Program-made: the position numbers and the translations under genes | Notes under the pieces: model-generated | The model's database searches: none | What the model was told of the DNA's origin: nothing | The model's input: only the letters and a program-made list of their open reading frames with translations | In this document: piece by piece, positions 26,950 through 39,064 of the stretch | How positions within the stretch are numbered: position 1 is the stretch's first letter | Layout of the letters: the number at the start of each line of letters is the position of its first letter | Assembly: GCA_021029095.1 (NCBI GenBank) | Contig: JAJOHG010000029.1 | Location: 310,001 to 374,000, forward strand | Length of the DNA stretch: 64,000 bases | Source of the DNA: Phellopilus nigrolimitatus | Lineage: Eukaryota; Basidiomycota; Agaricomycetes; Hymenochaetales; Hymenochaetaceae | Direction of reading: 5' to 3'

Positions 26950-27560
26950 TCTTTAGAGTGTATTTTCGCGCATGGTGGGGTTTATAAATGGATTCCGTGC
27001 TTCGCCTTCCATAAGGTGAACTTCCGTAAGACATATTAGAGCTGCATAGCGCTGCGTACAAACTTTATCATCTTCGGCGGATTTAAAACCGTATGGAAGC
27101 TATTCGCGCAGGCTGGCTAACGCTCCACTGAGATGCGGGAACCCTGCTGGATGTATTGGATCATAGAACGCAGCTGAACGGAACGGAAGGTGACCTTCAG
27201 CCATTCCATTGTGCCCCGTAAACCCGCACACTGACGGTTATCAACGCGACAGGGTGAGAAATGACATACATTTTTTTTAGATGCGCGAGGCGTAAAGGAT
27301 AGGTTTTCAGTGTGAGCAACATCGAGATTTAAATTCATTACTTCAGATTACTTTTGGACGCACAAGCGTCTAAAACGTACCGGACCGGGCTCAAATACGT
27401 TTACTTCGCGTGTCATTCCAAGAATACAACGGATGTCCGACTTGCTCATTGCATATCTCTTTTTTATCTGTCAAAAACGAGCGTCACATTTCTGACTTGG
27501 TATTTGCCTTGGCCATTTCCGCACTACATGGACGAGCGATCGGTTCGGCTTCATAAAGAA
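26950..27560 (-). repeat. Diverged dispersed repeat, copy R3
   Basis: Aligns with R1 at 4300-4900: AAGGCRAAGCAMRGAATCCAT on the minus strand, and GACCGGGCTCAARYACGTT on the plus. Its putative minus-strand frame has stops. It lies about 0.8 kb upstream of TS3, as R1 lies upstream of TS1. Confidence 0.5.
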
Positions 27561-27976
27561 TAAATAGTAAGTCCAACCTTCTAAAGGAATTCTAATTTCC
27601 TGCATAAACGCGTGAGATAGTTGTGGTAGGGATCTCAGAATTCCAGAACTGATGAAATGCTTCTCCGCACTATGCGGAAGCCTTGCCGCATAGCCTGCAT
27701 GAAAAAATAGCTTTTGCTAAGACCGAGACGCGTGCGGAAATGCAATGTTACCTGCGTAATTATTAGAGAGAAAGTATCGGAGTTTTGATATCTCCGGATC
27801 TCTCAGAGAAAGACCTGGATGAAAACGATAAGCAGGTATGGATTACCGCATTTCATATCAGTCCCATTTCCTCGTGCACGTGAAATACTACCATACTAAT
27901 TCGTCTGCTTAAGATGCAAGGTCTTCTCAGCTCTTTTCACGACAATATACCTGGCTTCTTTCACGCTTGTGCCTTC
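27561..27976. other. Spacer between R3 and the TS3 module
   Basis: No gene seen. The abrupt start of module similarity is at 27977. Confidence 0.4.
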
Positions 27977-28272
27977 TAAAGTATTCTATACCACTCAGCT
28001 AATGTTTCCGCCGTGTTTAGGTCCGGCTTTCCGATTGTTTTAGCAGTGAGGTACTAATTTTTAGCCGCTGAGGATCCTGCACCATATGCCAATTATGATG
28101 TGCTTGCGGCACCGCTTCACTGCTGGAAGTTGTAAAGCTCACATCTTGTATGAAGATCTTATCCGCGCTGCACGGGAACACATTTGGTAAAGGAGCCACA
28201 CCGGCAGTAACGTGCTCGCACTGTATGCGTCGGAAAGGAGTTATCTGCGAGTTCCCCCTTCCTACTCATACA

Positions 28273-28280
28273 TATAAAAG
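28273..28280 (+). promoter_or_regulatory. TATA box of TS3
   Basis: TATAAAAG, 75 nt upstream of the ATG at 28355, in the shared CATATAAAAGGGCTCAGACT context. Confidence 0.75.
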
Positions 28281-28354
28281 GGCTCAGACTTTTGCGACTC
28301 CAACCCAACAAATCATATCTCCAACCTTGCCATTCTGCTTTTACAACCATCGAC

Positions 28355-29482
28355 ATGACTTCCCAAATCACGTTCAAGCTTCCAGACCTATTCGCCATGT
28401 GTGAAGCCGCAAAGCTCACGTCGTCTGTCAATCCTAGATACAAGGAGGCAGGCGCAGAGTCCGCCGCTTGGATTAGCAGCTACAAGCTCCTCGGCCCAGA
28501 CACCCGTGCTTTCTTCGACAACCTGAACTCTGCGATATTCGTCGGGTGCACCTATCCCTATGCTGGCTACAACGAGTTGAAGATGTCTTGCGACTACCTC
28601 AATCTCATTTTCATACTGGAGGAGATCACAGACGTCCAGAGCGGTGCGGATGTGCGCAAGACCATGGATATCCATTTCCGCGTTTTGTCTGGCGAACCGT
28701 GCGATGGCTCGGCCCTGTCGCGTATGTCCTTCGAGTGAGTGCTTGGTGTTGTTCTTCGAGAAGCGAAGGACATCTAACGAACACATCCCTAGCTTCAGGG
28801 CCAACTTCCTCAAGCAGTTTGGCACGAATAACATCGATCGCTTCTTAAGTCAGCACAAGTCTTACGCGGACGCGGTAATCGTCGAAGCGGACCATCGAGA
28901 CAAGTCCGCCTTGCTTTGCCTTGACGATTACGTCTTTTCTCGCCGAGAGAACAGCAGCATGAGGCCTTGCTTCACTCTCATCGAATGTTGCAACTATTTT
29001 CACCTTCCTGACGAAGCCCTGGAGCACCCGACGATCAAGCGTATGCACGATGCAACTCTCGACATGCTCTGTTGGTCTAATGTATGCACCGTTGTGTTAT
29101 TATTCTGAACTTGTCTGTATAATCGCTTATATATCTTCAGGACGTCTACTCTTACAATGTCGAGCAAGCCAGAGATAGGGACGCGTGCTTTAATGTTATC
29201 CCTGTGATCATGAAAGACAAGGCGTATACACTGCAAGAGGCAGTAGACTACACCGGTGCTCACATCCAGGCTCTCCTCTCCCAATTCATCGCCGACAAAG
29301 CCGCCCTTCCTTCCTTTGGCACAGCTGTCGACGCCAATCTGCAGAAGTATATCAACGGATTGGAAACCTGGGTCACAGGTAACCTGCGCTATAGTTTTAC
29401 GACTCCGCGATACTTTGGAGACGACCGCGAGGAAGTCGAGAAGACACTTATTGTCAAGCTCGCAGAGAGGAGAGCCCTGTGA
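28355..29482 (+). CDS. Sesquiterpene synthase TS3 with altered acidic motif
   Basis: Open and correctly spliced: exons 28355-28734, 28793-29081 and 29141-29482, giving 336 aa collinear with TS1. The NSE motif NDVYSYNVE and RY (TTPRYFG) are present. The acidic motif reads EEITD at 89-93 instead of DEITD, because codon 89 is GAG. The first Asp normally binds Mg2+. Glu may lower activity or change product outcome, but does not by itself prove inactivity. A nearby change versus TS1 and TS2 is GYNELK for GYEELK. It has WVTGNLRYSF like TS4 rather than WFSGGLRYSF. Confidence 0.9.
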
Positions 29483-29521
29483 TTGCGTCTGATTTGTACG
29501 TTTCGGGGATCCTATTGTGAT

Positions 29522-31680
29522 GTTCAATCTAACACTTTTCGCTGATTTGGATAGGAAATAATTTCTTGGAAGTTACCCACTGTATTTTGGATTCAGTCAC
29601 ACTTTTGTTGATATAGTCTTTTCGCGTGAATACCATGTTACGTCAGATATAAGTCATAGAGCTACACATCAGAAGAAATATACTCAGACCTTAGCCTGTT
29701 CATGTATGGATCATTTTCCCGCCGTTGTACATTTTGAGATAGGTCCAAGCCCTTTTCGCGCGAAAGATCGGAGAGTTGCCACGTCTCTAGGGAAAAAGAA
29801 AAAGGACAGCTTAAACAGAAGAAAAAGTGTCGCGAGAAAAAAAACTTGAGATTAAAGAAGGCGGACAAAGCACTGCACACCTTCATTCGTGACTGTAAGA
29901 CAAGCCAGACAATGATCAGATAAAGCAGAAATTGAATTCATAATCTGATGTGCATACGCAAGAAATCCCGACATGCTTAGCTCTTATAGCCTGCCACGCT
30001 TTGAACATGACTTGGCGTGCCCGGTATCGGATACAACAAACTTGAGGCTTCTATTCGGACCACCAAAATAACGCCACCTTCGCTGCGCGTCCTGCGGTGT
30101 CCGATTGTCGTACTCGCTTGACTTTATCGTCGCAACATGGATCAACAAGAGAATCCGTGATATGAAACTGTCACGGACGATTACAGACACTTGTATTTGG
30201 CTTCCATAGGAAGAGCGCCATGTCATGTCCAAATCTTTCTTGCTTGTGGGAAGCACGGAGATGAATAATTAGCGTTCAGACGAGCATTGAGGCGATGTAA
30301 AAGGGCTTGTCATGATGATTTGCTCTGGCTGTCTTCGTCCTATACCCGGCCTTCCCGAACTTGACGGCGACGGACGGCAGCCCTAGCTCTTGATTGGACA
30401 AGCCCAGGGAACGGAAACAGTATCTATATATCGTTATAACAATTCGTTTTTACGTGCATTGAAAGACGTTGCAAGTGGGAGGAAAGCACTCATAAAGTAC
30501 GAGAGATTTGGCCTATACTGTAGATAATTTGGTCAGCGATTCGGCGCGAGATTGAGCTTGAAATAAACTTAAACATGCAGCGAGCACTTCAGGCCATTAT
30601 TCATCTTCGCAACAATTTGACGTCCAACGATCTGAAGGGTGTCGTTTGCTGGCAATGTTGAGCCGAAGGCAGCACATGATGGTGAGAAAATAGACACGTG
30701 ACAGAAACATGGCAAACCCATTACGTGACCGTCTTCAGTCTCTTCTGCGACTTTTGCGACTAAGGCAAATCTCATCATGATATCTGGATCAGCTTGAGTA
30801 CGGAAATCAAAACAAAAACGCAGGAAGCAGAACGTCGAATTCCGTATGGCCACATGCAGATTATGAGAACGACGACACCGAGAATATCAAAAAAGACCCG
30901 AGAATGGTACGCATGGTACTATGGCATAGACATCGCGGGAAGCGACTCGCATCGCCACGCGTACTCACCGCACGTCTGCCATCCTTTGTAGTGAAACATG
31001 ACTTGCAAGTTTTAACACGACAATTTGGGCTGCCGCTGAGCTAGGACCGCAAGAAGCGACTGATCATGTCTTTTCGATTGTAATCAAAACTTGACCACAC
31101 GTATCTCTTCAGAACGTGTGCACATCAATCCGCTTCTTTGTCGCTTGCATCTGAACAAGAGGCCTGTCTCAGATGGATTTTGAGCCCGAAGAAATCATAG
31201 GCCGCGTGCCTTTGGGCTCTAGATGCTGCTCTCGGTCGAGAATCAAACTTTTGCATTTCGTGCTTCCACAGATTGTGTTCGGCATCTCTTGGTGCATACC
31301 TCACAAATACAAGGAATTCTCAGACCTCGGAGTCGATCCCGAATACCCCTCTCTTTGTGCCGTAGTAACTTAATGGTCACCACGAGCCCATATACATTCA
31401 TAATACGAAATACTCGTGGAGACTGTGTTCCCAGGGTTCCGGTACATACAGGTGGCTTGGTCTCTATTTCTTACATCTGACCACATGGACATCTTGTCAG
31501 TGCATGCGACATTCGTCTCAGTGATATCTTGTTGATGCGGCGCCGCTGCCACGGGCGCGTCTAATGTCTCTGCGAGCATCGTTCTTCTGTTTCACTACTG
31601 TACACTCATGCATCCGGACACACTTGTCCTGCATAATCGTGCTGTCATTTTATATTCGGAGTTTAATCCCATAGTTCTCC
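29522..31680. other. Intergenic, no supported gene
   Basis: Short frames only. One at 30569-30853 minus has no recognisable domain. It separates the terpene locus from sedolisin copy 2. Confidence 0.4.
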
Positions 31681-31685
31681 TCGAC

Positions 31686-31692
31686 TATAAAT
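31686..31692 (+). promoter_or_regulatory. TATA box of sedolisin copy 2
   Basis: TATAAAT about 72 nt before the ATG. The flank CTCGACTATAAATCTTG matches CTCGAGTATAAATCTTG upstream of copy 1. Confidence 0.65.
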
Positions 31693-31763
31693 CTTGAGGT
31701 ACGTACCGACACTTTTCTTTAAGTCCTAGAAGGCTTTCCTTGAATTCACAGTCAACTCTCGTT

Positions 31764-33677
31764 ATGTTCTCCAAGTTCCTGCTCTTTGCGTCTTTCATCA
31801 TTGCCGTTACTGCAAATCCAGTGTCTCGCAATCTCGTAGTGCACGAACAGCGCGACACTGTACCCGATGGCTTTCTCAAGTCCGGTGCTGCGCCTGCAGA
31901 CCAGGTACTCGACTTACGTATGGCGCTTCATAACACCGACATGGCTGGGCTCGAGAAGGCGCTCTACGATGTTAGCACTCCCGATAGTGCGCACTATGGC
32001 CAACACCTTACCAAGGAAGAGGTAATTCTCTTTACATTTACAAGGAAAGATAAGAATTTGACGAGCGTTATAGGTAGAAGAGTTTGTGAAGCCTGATTCC
32101 AAGTCGGTCTCTATTGTGAACGATTTCCTCGCATCGCATGGGGTCACTGCCAAATCCATCTCTCCCGCTGGAGACTGGCTCGCGTTTTCTGTGCCAGTCA
32201 GCAAAGCCAAAGAGATGTTCGACGCCGACTTCTTCGTTTTCCAGCACAAAGAGACGGGGAAGCAATACGTCCGTACGCTTGCGTACTCTATTCCCACTGA
32301 GCTCCAAGGCCATCTCGACCTCGTTCATCCGACGATCACGTATGCCCCTTGTCTTTCTTTTATCTAAACAAAAGACTAACGATCTTCAACTAGATTCGAG
32401 AACCCCCTCGCGGGTCTCCCTCTCGTCTCCTCGCCCCTCTCTGCCGTAACAGCTGCGCGGAACTTCACCTCTCGTCAGAGTGATTCTTCGTGCGATTCCG
32501 GGATCACGCCTAGGTGCCTTCAGACGTTGTACGGAATCCCTGCGACACTCGCGTCGCAGTCCTCGAATGTGCTCGGTGTCTCCGGATACAATAATCAGTT
32601 TGCGAATCAGCAGGACCTGTCGACGTTTTTGCAAGAGCAACGCCCGGATCTCCCCTCGGACACAACGTTCACTGTCGAGACGCTCGACGACGGCTCGAAT
32701 TCACAGGACCCGGGAACTGCTGGTCTCGAGGCCAATCTTGACATCCAGTATACAGTCGGACTCGCGAGTGGCGTCCCGACGACGTTCATCTCTGTCGGAG
32801 AGAATAACCAGGATGGGCTTGCTGGATTTCTCGACACTACCAACTACCTCCTCGGGCAGAATAACCCGCCGCAGGTGCTCACGACTTCCTACGGCTTGGT
32901 TGAAAGCAACATCTCGCCTGACCTCGCCAAGTAAATATTTTTTATTTGGAGTATCATTTCTGAGAAACTCAATTGCGTCCTCAGCCGATTGTGCGATGCG
33001 TATATGCAGTTGGGCGCTCGCGGAACGTCCATTCTCTTCGCATCTGGCGATGGCGGGGTCTCAGGCAATCGGCCTACAGACGACTGCTCGACGTTTGTGC
33101 CGACATTCCCCTCTGGTTGCCCTTTCATAACTTCTGTCGGTGCGACGGATGGTGTCCAGGAGGCAGCAGCGTCCCTGTCCTCAGGCGGATTTTCTAACAT
33201 ATTCGATACGCCATCCTATCAGAGGTCGGCGGTGAGCGCATATTTAAAGGATCTTGGTTCGACGAACGACGGGCTCTTCAACCCTTCTGGGCGCGGATTT
33301 CCGGACATCTCTGCGCAGGGGACGAACGTAATTATTGTTCAGAACGGAGGGGATCAACCCGTCCAGGGCACGAGCTGCTCAAGCCCGATCTTCGCGAGCG
33401 TCATTGCACTGCTGAATGACGACCTCATCGCCGCAGGAAAGTCGCCTCTCGGTTTCCTAAATCCGCTCTTGTACTCCGCAGCGGGCCAAGCAGCTCTCAA
33501 CGACATCACGAGCGGTGCGCCCTTTTCATCGTTGGCTTTGTTTGTAATCTTATTTTGTCTCCAGGTAGCAACCCAGGGTGTAACACGGAGGGTTTCCCCG
33601 CAGGCCCAGGTTGGGATCCTGTTACTGGCCTCGGTACGCCAAACTTCGCCAAACTTCAGTCTGCAGTAGGTTTGTAG
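31764..33677 (+). CDS. Sedolisin (S53) serine-carboxyl peptidase, copy 2, complete
   Basis: Secreted acid protease related to fungal tripeptidyl peptidases. Exons 31764-32021, 32074-32339, 32394-32930, 32985-33514 and 33565-33677 sum to 567 aa, the usual size. A signal peptide (MFSKFLLFASFIIAVTA) precedes a pro-kumamolisin-type propeptide and then the catalytic domain. Catalytic residues are E287 and D291 in GLEANLDIQY, oxyanion D376 in ASGDGGVSG and nucleophile S484 in GTSCSSP. The last exon carries GWDPVTGLGTPNF, part of the family's C-terminal Ca2+-site region. All key residues are present. It is the inverted partner of the gene at 1-1920 and shares its promoter. Confidence 0.93.
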
Positions 33678-36600
33678 AAGAACCAAGGTTGTTGGAAGTG
33701 AGTAAAGAAGCGAAGTCCATTTTTCTCGAGGCTGTTGTTATGCGGATTTTCTATTCTTGGGAATCTTGTGGACGACACTGGCATGTGTACGGGTTAACAG
33801 GGCGCTAATATGGTTAAAGACAATGTATAATAAGCTCGTGATTTTGCAGAGAATGTGAGCGTAAACCGCAAATGACGATTCCTACTCTCCTACAAATAGC
33901 CAGCTCTACGCATTCATGCCGCTTACCTAGTTCGGCAAAAGCCGACGGTGCCGACGACGCCTCAGCCGCGTTTTCCTTTACGACCAACCCTTGTCTTCCT
34001 GCCCCGACAAATATAGCTTGTTTTGCATCCTCGAAATTAACTGAAAACCGCGTGCAGCTGTCAGATTACTCTTCAGAACTCCTGGCGGCGGGATAAGGTG
34101 CAAACTGGGGCGTCAACACGAGATTTGGTGGTGATGGGCCATAGCCATGGTACGTTCTACCGGTCCATTTCTCCTCACAAAATAAAACCACTTCGGCGCC
34201 TACATCCAACAGCTCTGTATGTTTCTCAACTGCAATGCGTTTGACTCGACGGACAGGACTTCTTCAAATCGCTTGAACGGTCGACAATTTCGACCTCGCG
34301 TCCATAGGACCACGAGACTCAAAAGTCAACTGCTTCTACGTCTTGCTTCAGCATGATGCAGAACGGCTGGGCTGAAAAGGTAGGCTTTTTCAAGCTCGAA
34401 GTTAGCTCCGATTGTGCGATCGCCCAGCTTGTGTGGGACAACTGAGTGGCAATTGCGATGAGTGATATGAAACTTGTGGCGAGGACGCTGTCTGAACACT
34501 GGACGGCGCGACGCGTACAAGAACGTGGTTGGTCGCAAAGGACTCAAGCTTGCTATTCAACTTAGGCCAACTTGAGGCTTGGACGCACCGGTCAGGTCGC
34601 TAGAATATCCCGGCCGTTTTCGACTCGGTTGATGACTTGGCCTGCGGACGAAGGTCATCAGAGGAAAAAGGATGGAAGAGCGCCGTGAGCGCTGGGCTCG
34701 ATAAATAAGTGGCAGGGCACACGTCTACAACAGGAAAGGTACGTCTGTTCTCTTTTAGCCTTTCCATGTTTGCCTTCACTTCTAAACCTCTCGCTTCTTC
34801 GCCATAGCCTGTGACGTTTGAGACGGAGCCTATCGACTGTAGACGTGATGTGAATCAATAGGAGTGAAAATCACTGATGGCCTTCGATCACGTCTTGTCT
34901 CGGGGATACGATACTGCTTGTCCACGAACGCAGGAAATTTGTATGTACGGTTATAATCTCGTTTGTCAATGGCCTTGCTCTAAAACTAAGTTTGCCTGAA
35001 CGGGCATGCGTACACTATACCTCCGATCTTCTTTCACTATGCGGTGGGAAACTCCGAACTCGAAGCTCCTCATCATTCCTCGGTTGAGTGGTTGGCTTGA
35101 TGTGCTAATTGTCGCCCTGGACGAAAGACGTTCTTAATCTGAGGCTCGCGGAGACGCGGACATCTCGCGCTACTTCAGACAGATCCGGGAGCAGGCCCGT
35201 GCTCGATGAGGATATGAAACAGTGGCGCTTCCCTTGATTGGGCGTGCGCTGGCGGGAGTGCGCAAGGGATAGTAATGCATATGACATAATGAGTGTTTCA
35301 ACTTGGAGTCTCCGCCGAAGTAATTTTCCGTGAGTTTATATGAAAAACGTCATCCTGCAGTATGTGGCTTGGCCTTCTGTCTCAGCCAATTGAGTTCCAC
35401 GCTGTATATTGTCCAAATATCGAATCGTCATCGCTTACTTCAAGAGAAATCTCTGGCATTCTTACCTATTTTCAGGATATTGCGACGCTGTACAATCCTG
35501 GTCTTGATTTTGCCTTGAGGAAGTCAGCTTTTTGCGTTTCATGTTTTCGCATGATGCTGCATGCACTCGAAGCAGACCCAATCTCGTTCAGCTGATTCGT
35601 TTACTCGCTTTTTTCTGAATATCGGGTTATCCCGGGTGATTTTCTGCTTCGCTTCTCCTGAACCAGCAGTTTTTAATTTCCTCTTGAACCCTTTTTCGTC
35701 GGGCTCGGCGGTCTCCCTGCGGTAACGTTCACTGGGTATTCTTGTCTTCGACAATTTCTGCTTTAGGGCTGGGAACAAATCGGATCAGCTCGCGTATGAC
35801 GAATGGGATTGAGCTCGGACTCGCTCCTACATGTACGTGTCATTTATTTTTGTTTCGTTTGTTCGGCATGCACTCTTCATACTCTCGTAGCGAAAACTCA
35901 CGATTGAAAACTTCACGTCTTTGCCTTTCTGCAACATTTTCTGAAGGAGAGGATGCCTAATTTTCGCAGACTCGGCCTTACCGGCGACCCTGGCCTGCAA
36001 GAGCACCTTTGTAACTTTCTCTGATTGCAGTCCGGAGGAAAAATGTGAAGTCGAAAGTCCCAGGTCAGCGGATGACCTATCAACGCTACTTATGGTGAAG
36101 GCAAAGGTCAGAAGGTGGACACGCTAGACTCTCTTTCAATTCAGAATTATTTGACGTCGGACAGTGAAGAGTTCAGATTCTGATCGTCAATTCACTCAAA
36201 GATCAACTCGGAACTCGGAACCGCGCTCGTGCCGATCTCATTGAATACTTGTGCTTCTCGGCTACTTACGACTCTTGTAATCTAACTCTAGCTCGGCCGG
36301 CGTGGACCCTACGCTTATTTCGAGAGCGCGGCGCTCAGCCTGTGCTCATCCGCCCCCGACGCAGGACGCCCTCCGAAATCAACCTCTGGCTCATTCAAGA
36401 AAAAGACCCTCATCCCGGCGATTTTGTTTGCTGTGCGAACGCCTTCCGATCTCTGCTTTCTCAACTCACGGGTCCTGGCGATGCCGTTGCCCTCGATGTA
36501 TCCTGCCTTTAGAGAACGAAAGCTCGCCGCCACTCCTGGCACGTCTTACCGTTTCCCGACGTCCGTCGGGGTCTCTTACGCGGGTCTTGGAAGCTGGTAT

Positions 36601-36698
36601 AAAGGTGGAGGTGCTTAGGCGTCGTATCGAGGTCCTCAAACCAATCGGTATCTCCTGCTTCGTCCTACATACGCTCTCTGAACCATTAACTCAGACAT
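33678..36698. other. Gene-free stretch upstream of the Zn2Cys6 regulator
   Basis: Numerous short frames, none supported. The last few hundred bases must contain the promoter and leader of the gene starting at 36699. Confidence 0.4.
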
Positions 36699-39064
36699 AT
36701 GGCAACAATTCGTCGTTCATCGCCCACTTCTCATGAAGAGGGACCACTTCAACGCGGAAAAGCGTGTATTAATTGCAGGTGAGATATATATTGCAACTGA
36801 AGCGAGTTCTCTGCAAATAACGATCTTTTCGCTGCTCTATAAGACGTCGCAAAATGGTGGGACTATTTTCAATTTTTCAATTTCACCCGTCTCACATGTT
36901 TCGGTGACAGAGATGCGACGGTGCGCGTCCCGTCTGCACACAGTGCATTAGTGGCAACAGAGCTGAAGACTGCGAGTATACCGACAACCAAGGTCGCACA
37001 CGGACAGCGATTCTCGAGGAGAATATCGCACTACTTCAGGCACGAATAGACGAGCTCGAAAATCCTGATCCTACGGCCCAGCCTGTGTTACTTCACGACC
37101 CTTATGAGCATTACAGACGGACAAGCGGAGAGCACGCCGTAGGTATAGCTCCAGAGACTGGCTTGGGCCAGGCTGAACGCGTGCTCGCAGCTCCTGAACG
37201 ACCTAACTCCGTGCCCGCCGTCATGCTATGGTGGGAGTTTGAGGAACCGCCGGCTGAAATAAGCAACATGCTGTACGAGCGTCTTCTGCTTCTAGAAATT
37301 GAAAATCAAATGATATTAATTATTGCCCTCCCAGCGTCACCGCATTCCTCCCTTATGCGTCTACTCTGGGATTTGCGCTGAGCCCCGATCGCTTCCGGTC
37401 GACCCTCTCTCTACCAACACTTCATCCTGAGCGCCCGCATCCTGCTCTCCTTCATTCCGTTTTCTTATGGTCGCTCCGCCTTTCCAAGACACCTGACCTC
37501 ATGCAGCATGAGAACTCTTACCTTCGGCGTGCTATCCTGGCTCTGCAAGATGCACTGAGCGGCAGTCCCAGCTTAAATGTGAGTATTCTTTTAATTCTTA
37601 AAATGGTTTATTGACTTACATAAATGCACGACGGAAGGAATCGACTCTGGCTAGGCGAAGGGTCCACGCGATACAGGCTGAAGTCCTCCTTGCAAAGTAC
37701 TTCTTCAGCCTCGGTCGCCTTCTTGAGGGCCGCTATCACGCAAATGCAGCCGTCTCCCTCGCAGTCACTTGCGGTCTATACCGCATCAAACCCGCTGGCC
37801 TTGCTACTTCTCCGGCCTCAACTTCTTCTCTCCCTCCTCTTGCGCTTGGAGCCATGCCTACGGGACAATTTGAGCTTGCACCTGCACGTGACGCGGTCGA
37901 GTTCGGTGAGCGTGTCCGGGTGTTCTGGGCTGTATATGAGATAGACCGGTGCTGGAGCGTTGCACTCGGCGCGCCGTGCTGTCTCTCAGACGAACCTTCT
38001 TCAGGAATGCGGATCGATACACCGTGGCCCCTTGATATCAGCGAGTATGAACAGGTGCGCAGCGGCGGTTTCAAAATAGTTGGAAATAATTTATGTTAAG
38101 TTTGCTTCGCGCAGATGAACAATACCTCCCTGAGGTCGGCAATTGAACCGAGTCACGAAATCTTGCGGCAGTTTCTGTCTGGGAGAGCTTCTGAGACCCG
38201 AACTGGAGAAGATCCGTCTTCGGCGTCCCTGCGCGCGAAAGCGTCTGCACTATACGAGCGTGCGGCCAAGTTTGTGGCAATGTGGAAGTCTGGTAAGCAA
38301 TACTCCCCTTTGTCCTTTTGATTTTCTCATTCGAGCGCCGCTCGACTATGAACGTTGATTTCCAAAGCTCCTTCACAAGCTCAAGCTCGTGCTGCGGTAT
38401 TAACCGACATGCGGGCTCACGCGCATCTCACGACTAACTTTGCTCGAAGTCTCATACCACTGGATCGCCTGGACTCGAATGTACATTCACTAGACACCCG
38501 CCAAGCGCTTTTCGTTGTGCACAGCCTCGCGCATGCGACTATGATACAATTGCACAGCGTGCACGCATCGGAGGCGCCGGCAGGCGACGAAAGTACGTTA
38601 AATGCGGCACTTGAACACGCGAGCGAAGTGATCAGTATATTTGAGCTGGCGGCAAATGCAGGCGTTAATGAAGAAGCGCGGGCAGGGTTAGTGGATCCGA
38701 TCCTTGCTGTAAGCATGTCAGCTTCTTTTCGATGTGCACTTAGTCACCCCTAGATTCTCAGATCGTCGGTATGTCCGCTGCGCAAGTATTTGTTCATGAA
38801 CACAATCGCATACAGCGCGATTTGCAGACACAAGCCTCACAAGCCCGTATAAGGGCGCTTCGTGCGAATATTGACCGCATCATAGAAGCGCTTAGACTCT
38901 GTACCGGGGTTATGAATACCTGCCCCATCTTTAGTGAGCATTGCCCTCATCAGATTATTCTTGAATTTATTGCTGATACGTCTCGTGTATGCACATGTAG
39001 ATCAGCAGATGGCGAGGATACAGGAGATGACGCAGAGCTGAGAAAATTACATGCTGTAGTTTAA
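36699..39064 (+). CDS. Zn2Cys6 fungal-specific transcription factor
   Basis: Nuclear DNA-binding regulator. Eight exons (36699-36778, 36844-36856, 36911-37272, 37335-37578, 37638-38054, 38115-38292, 38368-38708, 38762-39064) sum in frame to 645 aa. The zinc cluster is assembled from the first three: CINC, RRRKM, then RCDGARPVCTQC and DC, giving CX2CX6CX6CX2CX8C. A short coiled segment (ILEENIALLQARIDELENP) follows. The fungal TF middle domain is recognised by LHSVFLWSLRL, the segment AEVLLAKYFFSLGRLLEGRY and VFWAVYEIDRCWSVALG. No broken motif. It lies between the terpene locus and the sugar genes, so its targets cannot be assigned. Confidence 0.9.
36844..36856 (+). other. 13-nt microexon in the zinc-cluster gene
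   Basis: ACGTCGCAAAATG lies between acceptor CTATAAG and donor GTGGGA, with flanking introns of 65 and 54 nt. Joined to neighbours it encodes the basic linker RRRKM between the second and third Cys. Skipping it would give CINCRCDG, missing the linker every Zn2Cys6 domain has. Confidence 0.8.

Larger units (their letters stand above)
27977..29521 (+). repeat. 1.54-kb promoter-plus-terpene-synthase module, copy B
   Basis: Counterpart of 10990-12532, with the same start TAAAGTATYCTATACC and the same end CCTATTGTGATG. The DNA on either side is unrelated to that flanking copy A. It contains the TS3 promoter and gene. Confidence 0.7.
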
